This document shows, piece by piece, positions 52,634-57,729 of a DNA stretch of 57,729 nt. This DNA comes from an uncultured Myxococcales bacterium (GTDB lineage Bacteria; Myxococcota_A; UBA9042). The stretch covers positions 1 to 57,729 of the forward strand of contig CAJBNH010000104.1 in the NCBI GenBank assembly GCA_903955385.1. The letters run 5' to 3'. The translations under genes and the position numbers were made by a program. The notes under the pieces were generated by a model. That model saw only the letters and a list, made by a program, of their open reading frames with translations. It had not been told where the DNA came from and ran no database searches. Position 1 is the first letter of the stretch. Each line of letters starts with the position of its first letter.

Positions 52634-53710
52634 ATGACCGTCATGACGCACCGAGAGCGTTTTCTGGCCGCCCTGAACCACCAGCCGGTGGACCGCCCCC
52701 CTGTGTGGTTGATGCGTCAGGCCGGACGCTTTCTGCCCGAGTACCGAGAAGTCCGCAAAGGCCATAGCTTTCTCGACATGGTCCGCACGCCCGAGCTGGC
52801 GACCGAGGTGACGCTGCAGCCGCTGCGTCGGTTTGGCATCGACGCGGCGATTCTGTTCTCGGACATCCTCACGATTCCCGAGGCGTTCGGCATGCGCGTC
52901 GACTTCCCGGAGGGTGGTCCTGTGCTGTCCCCGCCGCTACGCACGGCCGAGGATGTGCGCCGCCTGCCACGTGCAGAAGTCCGTGAGTCGCTCCACTATG
53001 TCGGCGACGCTGTTCGCATGATCCACGGCGAGCTGGGGGGCAAGCACGCGCTGCTCGGTTTCTCCGGGGCACCTTGGACGCTCGCCTGCTACATGGTGGA
53101 AGGCAAGGGCTCGAAGTCCTACGACACGATCAAGGCGATGTTGTACTCGGCACCTGAAACGCTGACTGCGCTGCTGGACAAGCTGGCCGACGCCGTCATC
53201 GACTATCTGCTGATGCAGCTGGAGGCCGGCGCGGATGCCGTGCAGCTGTTCGACACATGGGCGGGCGAGCTGCGGGCGGCGGACTACGACAAGTACGTGC
53301 GGCCCTCGACCCTGCGGATCATTCAGGCGATTCAGGCCAAGGGCCACAAGATCATGGTGTTTGCGCGCCATCCGGGCCACCTGACCGAGAGCACCGTGCG
53401 GCTGGGTGCTGATGGTCTGGGCCTCGATTGGCGGGTGGACATGGCCCAGGTCCGCAAGGCCCTGCTGGGGCTGGGGCAGCGTCCGACGGTGCTGCAGGGC
53501 AATCTGGACCCGATTGAGCTGTTCGCCCCGCGTGAGCACATCGAGCGCCGCGTGCAGGAGATGTTCGCGGCGGCGGGTGGCGGCACCGGCTGGATCGCCA
53601 ACCTGGGCCACGGGGTGGTGCCCCCGACGCCGATCGCCGGCGTGGAGGCTTTCGTCAATGCCGTCCAAGCGTTGCGCGTGGCACCGATGGCCGGAGGCGC
53701 GGGGCAATGA
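52634..53710 (+). CDS. hemE: Uroporphyrinogen-III decarboxylase
   Basis: Removes four acetate carboxyls from uroporphyrinogen III to give coproporphyrinogen III. The 358-residue protein has the signature RQAGRFLPEYRE (R28 onward), the catalytic Asp in FSDILTIPEAFGM (D77), FSGAPWTLACYMVEGKGSK, FDTWAGELRAADY and the C-terminal LGHGVVPPTPIAGVEAFV. AGAGGAAG precedes the ATG. It starts a three-gene heme run with hemY and hemA; its stop overlaps the start of hemY (ATGA). Very secure. Confidence 0.98.
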   Translation: MTVMTHRERFLAALNHQPVDRPPVWLMRQAGRFLPEYREVRKGHSFLDMVRTPELATEVTLQPLRRFGIDAAILFSDILTIPEAFGMRVDFPEGGPVLSPPLRTAEDVRRLPRAEVRESLHYVGDAVRMIHGELGGKHALLGFSGAPWTLACYMVEGKGSKSYDTIKAMLYSAPETLTALLDKLADAVIDYLLMQLEAGADAVQLFDTWAGELRAADYDKYVRPSTLRIIQAIQAKGHKIMVFARHPGHLTESTVRLGADGLGLDWRVDMAQVRKALLGLGQRPTVLQGNLDPIELFAPREHIERRVQEMFAAAGGGTGWIANLGHGVVPPTPIAGVEAFVNAVQALRVAPMAGGAGQ

Positions 53711-55176
53711 CCCACCTGGAACCAGCTTCGCACGACGAATGCGTCGACCTTGCGGTCGTGGGCGGCGGCATGGCCGGCCTTGCGGCAGCTTGGGCGGCGC
53801 ATCAGCGTGGCTGGCGGGTTCGGCTGCTCGAGGCCGGTCGAACTGTCGGCGGCAAGATCCGCACAGAGCGGCGCGACGGCTACCTGACCGAGTCAGGTCC
53901 CCACAGCTTCGCGGGACACGCCGCTGGCATCTGGCAGTTGATCGACGAGATCGGCCTGCAGGATCAGGTCGTGGCTGCCGAGCCGCCGCTTGACCGCTTT
54001 GTGTATCGCCACCGCCGTGCCCGTCGTCTGCCCCACGGGCCGGGGTCGCTGCTGAGCGGCGACTACATGAGTCTGGGCGGCAAGTTGCGGATGCTGGCCG
54101 AGCCGTTTGTTTTCGGCGACGCGCATGCGGACGACACCGTGATGAGCTTTGCCCAGCGCCGTCTGGGGCGAGAGGCGGCGCAGTACCTCATCACGCCGCT
54201 GGTCTCGGGTGTATTTGGCGGCGACCCCGAGTCCTTGGGGGCCCGCGATGCCTTTCCGCGGCTGTGGCAGTGGGAGCACCAGTCCGGCAGCGTGCTGATG
54301 GGCGCGCTGATGGGCTGGACGCTGCGACGTGAACCTGCCCCCGAAGGCGACGCGGACGGCTCTGGCACGCGCAGGGGCCTGTATTCATTCCGGGATGGCT
54401 TCGACACGCTGCCCAAGGGGCTGGCGGCCGCGCTACCCGCCGGGACGGTTCGCACGACGTCGATGGTGCAGGGCATCGAGAAGCAGAGCGACGGCACCTT
54501 CCTCGTTCGCTGCGCGGCGACGGCGGACGCGCGCGAGGTCGGCTTTGTGCGGGCGCGGCGGGTCATCGTCGCGGCTCCGGCGCGCATCGGTGCGTCGTTG
54601 CTGCGAGAAGTGCCGCGGGCGCAGGAACTGCTGGCCCACGTGCAGAACTGCCGCATCGCGCTGGTGCATCTGGGCGGTCCCAATCCGGACGGTCTGGCGC
54701 CGCGGGGCTCGGGGCTGCTGATCCCGCCGGGTGAAGGGCTGCGGACGTTGGGGATCCTGATGCCGTCCAGTCTGTTCCCCAACCGCGCGCCAGAAGGCCA
54801 CTGGCTGCACACGGGCTTTGTTGGGGGCGCTTTGGATCCCGATGCGGTCGACCTGACCGACGACACGCTGATCTCTCTGGTCGAGCGCGCGCAGCAGCAG
54901 GCGTTTCCGCCGGGCAAGGAACAACGGCCACTCGAGACGACCTTTGCCACCGTCGTGCGCTGGCGCGAGGCGATTCCGCAGTACCGTGTCGGTCACCGTG
55001 ACGCCATGGCAGAGGCCATCGAGGTCGTTGAGGCCACGCTGCCCGGCATGACGCTGGCCGGCAGCCACCTGCAGGGCATCAGCGTGAACGAAGCGGCGCT
55101 GTCGGGTCTGACGGCCGTGCAGCGACTGGCCCGCCTGGACGACGGGGATGCGCCCGACCGCAAGAGGGAGCCGTAG
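53707..55176 (+). CDS. hemY: Protoporphyrinogen oxidase (oxygen-dependent type)
   Basis: FAD flavoprotein oxidising protoporphyrinogen IX (or coproporphyrinogen III) in late heme synthesis. 489 residues. The dinucleotide fold VVGGGMAGLAAAW (about 17-29) and LLEAGRTVGGKIRTERRDGYLTESGPHSF open the protein. FAQRRLGREAAQYLITPLVSGVFGGDPESL, YSFRDGFDTLPKGLAAALP and a C-terminal GMTLAGSHLQGISVNEAALSG (FAD-binding) complete the HemY/PPOX plan. Start overlaps hemE and the stop is three bases from the hemA start, so the three genes are co-translated. Confidence 0.96.
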   Translation: MTHLEPASHDECVDLAVVGGGMAGLAAAWAAHQRGWRVRLLEAGRTVGGKIRTERRDGYLTESGPHSFAGHAAGIWQLIDEIGLQDQVVAAEPPLDRFVYRHRRARRLPHGPGSLLSGDYMSLGGKLRMLAEPFVFGDAHADDTVMSFAQRRLGREAAQYLITPLVSGVFGGDPESLGARDAFPRLWQWEHQSGSVLMGALMGWTLRREPAPEGDADGSGTRRGLYSFRDGFDTLPKGLAAALPAGTVRTTSMVQGIEKQSDGTFLVRCAATADAREVGFVRARRVIVAAPARIGASLLREVPRAQELLAHVQNCRIALVHLGGPNPDGLAPRGSGLLIPPGEGLRTLGILMPSSLFPNRAPEGHWLHTGFVGGALDPDAVDLTDDTLISLVERAQQQAFPPGKEQRPLETTFATVVRWREAIPQYRVGHRDAMAEAIEVVEATLPGMTLAGSHLQGISVNEAALSGLTAVQRLARLDDGDAPDRKREP

Positions 55177-55179
55177 ACG

Positions 55180-56460
55180 ATGGCCGCTGGCCCCACCCGA
55201 CCCGCCCACCCGCACCGCGCCGCTGCAGCGGAACCACCAGCCTTGCCGCTGGCGGTGATCGGCTGCGATTTCCGCGTTGCTTCGGCTACTTGGCGCAATC
55301 GGCTGTTGCTCTCGGCCGACGAGCGCGAGTCCCTGACCGGCGCCCTGCGTGCGTCGTGTGGCGCCGAGGGGCTGGTCGTGCTCGAGACCTGCAACCGCAT
55401 CGAGTGGATTCTGGCGGCGCAGCAGCCCCAGTGGGCCGCCGAGGCGTTGCGTGCCCAGATGGTGGAGCGCTGGGTCGGCCTTGCCGGCGCTCCGTCGTCG
55501 CTGCCGATGCCCTACCTGTACACCGGCCGCAACGCCGTCCTGCATCTGCTACGGGTGGCGGTGGGCCTCGAGTCCTTTGTCGTCGGTGAGCGCGAGATCG
55601 CAGGGCAGCTGAACCGGGCGGTCGTCGCCGCGCGCGGCAGGGGGCAAGCGTCGCCGCTGCACAACGCGCTGCAGACCGCCGTCGGGCGCGTCGTCAAGAA
55701 AATCCAGCGGTTGCCGCACTGGCGCCATCCCGGTCGGGGCGTGCACGGGCTGGCCTACGATGCGATTCGCCAACACTGCCCGTCCACCGACGGCACGCGC
55801 CGCGAAGTTGCAGTGGTCGGCATGGGTGAGATCGGTCGCAAGACCGCGGGGTTGCTTGCGTCGGCCGGCGGCTACCGGGTGCGCCTGTTGAACCGGACGA
55901 TTCCGCCAGCGAAGAAGGGCGAGTGGTTGCCGCTGACCGAGCACCTGACCGACATCGTGCGCACCGTGGACGCGGTGGTGGTGGCGACTGGCGCACAGTC
56001 GGCCATCGTGGACCTGTCGGGGCTGTCGGCGTATCGGCGCAAGCCGTTGGTGGTCGTGGATCTGGGAGCCCCTGCGCAAGTCCGCACGCCCCCTGGGGAA
56101 CCCGTGCTGTATTTCGGGCTGGACGAGCTGCTGGCGACGCCTGCGGTGGCGCCTGAGCCGACGGAGCTGCAGGCCGTTCACGAGCTGGTCGAAGAGGGCG
56201 TGCGCGAGTTTCTGGTCGAGTGCAACAAGCGCGAACTGTCTGGGTTGCTGCGGGCCACCCACGACGCCTATGAGCGCGTATCGTATGAGCAATTGCCCGC
56301 CGCTCTGGAAGCCGAACTGGGCGACGCGCTGGACCCCGACCGCCGGCGCCGGCTGCACGGCGCGATGCGAGACCTGTTCCGCGACTACACGCGCGGACTG
56401 GTGCAGGAAATCGAAGCGATCGCCGAGTCGCGGTCGCGACATCCCAAGGCGGAGCGTTGA
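55180..56460 (+). CDS. hemA: Glutamyl-tRNA reductase, divergent
   Basis: Reduces glutamyl-tRNA to glutamate-1-semialdehyde, the substrate of hemL. 426 residues. The catalytic Cys is C71 in VLETCNRIEW. The next blocks are AVGLESFVVGEREIAGQLNRAVVAARGRG, the Rossmann motif VAVVGMGEIGRKTAGLLASAGGYRVRLLNRT and a C-terminal dimerisation helix region. Divergence: the usual GLSHKTAPVELRE opening is GCDFRVASATWRN, and the S/A-V-S-V-x-x-A segment reads HPGRGVHGLAYDA. Function is likely but less certain than the other heme genes. The CDF transporter gene begins one base after its stop. Confidence 0.85.
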   Translation: MAAGPTRPAHPHRAAAAEPPALPLAVIGCDFRVASATWRNRLLLSADERESLTGALRASCGAEGLVVLETCNRIEWILAAQQPQWAAEALRAQMVERWVGLAGAPSSLPMPYLYTGRNAVLHLLRVAVGLESFVVGEREIAGQLNRAVVAARGRGQASPLHNALQTAVGRVVKKIQRLPHWRHPGRGVHGLAYDAIRQHCPSTDGTRREVAVVGMGEIGRKTAGLLASAGGYRVRLLNRTIPPAKKGEWLPLTEHLTDIVRTVDAVVVATGAQSAIVDLSGLSAYRRKPLVVVDLGAPAQVRTPPGEPVLYFGLDELLATPAVAPEPTELQAVHELVEEGVREFLVECNKRELSGLLRATHDAYERVSYEQLPAALEAELGDALDPDRRRRLHGAMRDLFRDYTRGLVQEIEAIAESRSRHPKAER

Positions 56461-56461
56461 C

Positions 56462-57379
56462 ATGGAAGCCATCGCCGAAGCTGCCAAGGGCGACCTGATG
56501 CGTCGCGCCACCCGCGCGTCTCTGGCCGTCGCATTGTCCCTTGCGTGCTTCAAGCTGGGGGCCTGGTGGGTCACGGACTCCGTCAGCGTGCTCGCGAGTC
56601 TGGTCGATTCGCTGGTCGATCTGACGGCCTCGGGGTTGACGCTGTTTGCGGTCAAGGTCTCGCTGCAACCCGCCGACCACGAACATCGCTTTGGCCACGG
56701 CAAGTTCGAGCCCTTGGCCGGGTTGGGGCAGGCCGCCTTGGTCGGAGGATCGGCCGTCACGCTGCTGTACTCTGCCGTCCAGCGGTTGCGCGACCCGCAG
56801 CCGATCCAGGAGAGCTGGGCGGGTGTGGCCGTGATGGTCATCGCCAGTGTCGCCACGTTGTTCCTGGTCCGCTATCAGCGCCGCGTCATCGCCACCACCG
56901 GGTCGACCGCCGTCAGTGCGGACTCGCTGCACTACCAGACCGACCTGTTGATGAACGCCGCGGTCGTGGTGTCGCTGCTCGCCTCGACCTTTCTGGGCTG
57001 GACCCTCGTCGATCCGCTGTTCGGCCTGATGGTGGCGGTGCTGGTCGGGCGCAGCGCCTGGCAGATCGGTGCGCGGGCCGTACATCTGCTGATTGACTCG
57101 GAGTTTCCCGATCAGGAGCGCAAGGAAATCATTGCCCGAGCCATGGCGCACCCCGAGGTTCGCGGCGTGCACGACCTGCGCACCCGTTACTCAGGCCTGC
57201 AGTCGTTCATCCAGTTTCATCTGGAGCTGGATGGCGAGCTGACGCTGAGGACCGCGCACGACATCGGCGATGCCGTCGAGCTCGAGGTGCTGCAGCGCTA
57301 TCCGGGGGCAGAGGTCATCATCCACCTCGACCCTGGCTTCGATGTGCGCAAGGAGTACGGGTTCGAGGTGCGCGGCTGA
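56462..57379 (+). CDS. Cation diffusion facilitator metal transporter (FieF-like)
   Basis: 305 residues, six predicted membrane helices and a C-terminal ferredoxin-like cytoplasmic domain. The metal site is formed by D-x3-D in SLVDSLVDLTASG (TM2) and H-x3-D in LHYQTDLLMN (TM5), the D/D/H/D set of the FieF/YiiP group, which exports Fe2+ or Zn2+ by proton antiport. HRFGHGKFEPLAGL is the family phrase after TM2. The C-terminal part contains HPEVRGVHDLRTR and IIHLDP. It begins one base after hemA, suggesting a link between iron or zinc efflux and heme synthesis. Confidence 0.93.
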   Translation: MEAIAEAAKGDLMRRATRASLAVALSLACFKLGAWWVTDSVSVLASLVDSLVDLTASGLTLFAVKVSLQPADHEHRFGHGKFEPLAGLGQAALVGGSAVTLLYSAVQRLRDPQPIQESWAGVAVMVIASVATLFLVRYQRRVIATTGSTAVSADSLHYQTDLLMNAAVVVSLLASTFLGWTLVDPLFGLMVAVLVGRSAWQIGARAVHLLIDSEFPDQERKEIIARAMAHPEVRGVHDLRTRYSGLQSFIQFHLELDGELTLRTAHDIGDAVELEVLQRYPGAEVIIHLDPGFDVRKEYGFEVRG

Positions 57380-57404
57380 CCGTGGTGAGCGCAAGCAGGT
57401 CGGC

Positions 57405-57729
57405 TCAGGCGGGGCGTGCCCGCAGATACTGCGGCGGCCAGTCGATGCGGTCGCCGAGCTCTTGCGCCGCGTGCAGAGGCCAGTGCGGGTCGCGCAGCAG
57501 CTCACGCCCCACCATCACGGCGTCGGCCTGACCCTTTGCAAGCACCTGTTCTGCCTGCGCGGCCTCGGTGATCAGGCCCACCGCACTTACCGGCAGCCCG
57601 GTGGCGCTGCGGATCGCTGCGGCGAACGGCACCTGGAAGCCCGGGGCCACCGGGACCACCGCGTCGGCGACCAACCCTCCCGTCGAGCAGTCGATCAGGT
57701 CGACCCCCAGCTCACCCAGTCGCCGGGCC
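57405..57729 (-). CDS. C-terminal end of an old-yellow-enzyme family oxidoreductase (YqjM/NamA-like)
   Basis: Only the last 108 codons are in the window; the gene continues past the right edge on the minus strand. The reading shows [33 protein letters not shown], then [43 protein letters not shown], the FMN-phosphate-binding strand and loop of TIM-barrel flavoproteins of the NADH:flavin oxidoreductase family. It ends [12 protein letters not shown]. Class YqjM-like thermophilic-type OYE is suggested by DLIDCSTGG. It is convergent with the metal transporter gene (25-base gap). Confidence 0.88.
   Translation of the reverse strand, partial: ARRLGELGVDLIDCSTGGLVADAVVPVAPGFQVPFAAAIRSATGLPVSAVGLITEAAQAEQVLAKGQADAVMVGRELLRDPHWPLHAAQELGDRIDWPPQYLRARPA

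Overview
The window is GC-rich chromosomal DNA (about two-thirds G+C by eye) with dense, short-spaced genes. Its mix suggests a deltaproteobacterium-like organism of the Myxococcota or Bradymonadota type. It has Pkn-type Ser/Thr kinases, a cyclic-nucleotide-binding kinase, secreted cysteine-rich lipoproteins built from CDDGNPCT-type repeats, a C-terminal sorting signal of the MYXO-CTERM kind, and a full leucine-type acyl-CoA carboxylase cluster. Nothing looks like a phage, plasmid, insertion sequence or CRISPR array. The taxonomic guess is inference.

Layout. 1-3.2 kb: the end of a heme-motif secreted protein, then pckA and an aminotransferase on the minus strand. 3.5-5.9 kb: an isolated rplC and two unknown genes. 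5.9-10.9 kb: hemC-hemD-hemL tightly coupled to a histidine kinase and an OmpR-type regulator. 10.9-21.2 kb: an ACT-domain protein, M14 peptidase, FGE-domain protein, LIC_10091-like secreted protein, lipoprotein amidase, MaoC hydratase, HEAT-like secreted protein and an AI-2E/PerM-type transporter. 21.1-22.6 kb: a kinase with an N-terminal cyclic-nucleotide-binding domain. 22.7-32 kb: a helix-turn-helix protein behind a palindrome, a lipoprotein of about 2340 residues with about 49 disulfide-type repeats, and a somatomedin-B-like surface protein. 32-34 kb: a globin, tRNA-Leu(GAG), a small lipoprotein and a glycine-rich RNA-binding protein.

34-42.3 kb is a branched-chain acyl-CoA catabolic region: an HSD10-like dehydrogenase and ogt on the minus strand, then the carboxylase beta subunit, a methylglutaconyl-CoA-hydratase-like protein, a thiolase-fold protein without its nucleophilic cysteine, its DUF35 partner, a biotin carboxylase and a separate biotin carrier. 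The Cys-less thiolase/DUF35 pair in this position is the most interesting lead. It may be a retro-aldolase standing in for HMG-CoA lyase.

42.3-57.7 kb holds a second Ser/Thr kinase, glyA, a FemAB-like acyltransferase, a rhodanese, a CPBP protease, a phosphoesterase, a YfgM/BamB-like pair, another cysteine-rich lipoprotein, a second heme cluster (hemE-hemY-hemA), a CDF metal transporter and the end of an old-yellow-enzyme gene. The two heme clusters together cover glutamyl-tRNA to uroporphyrinogen and the late oxidation step. hemB, the coproporphyrinogen oxidase and ferrochelatase are not in the window.
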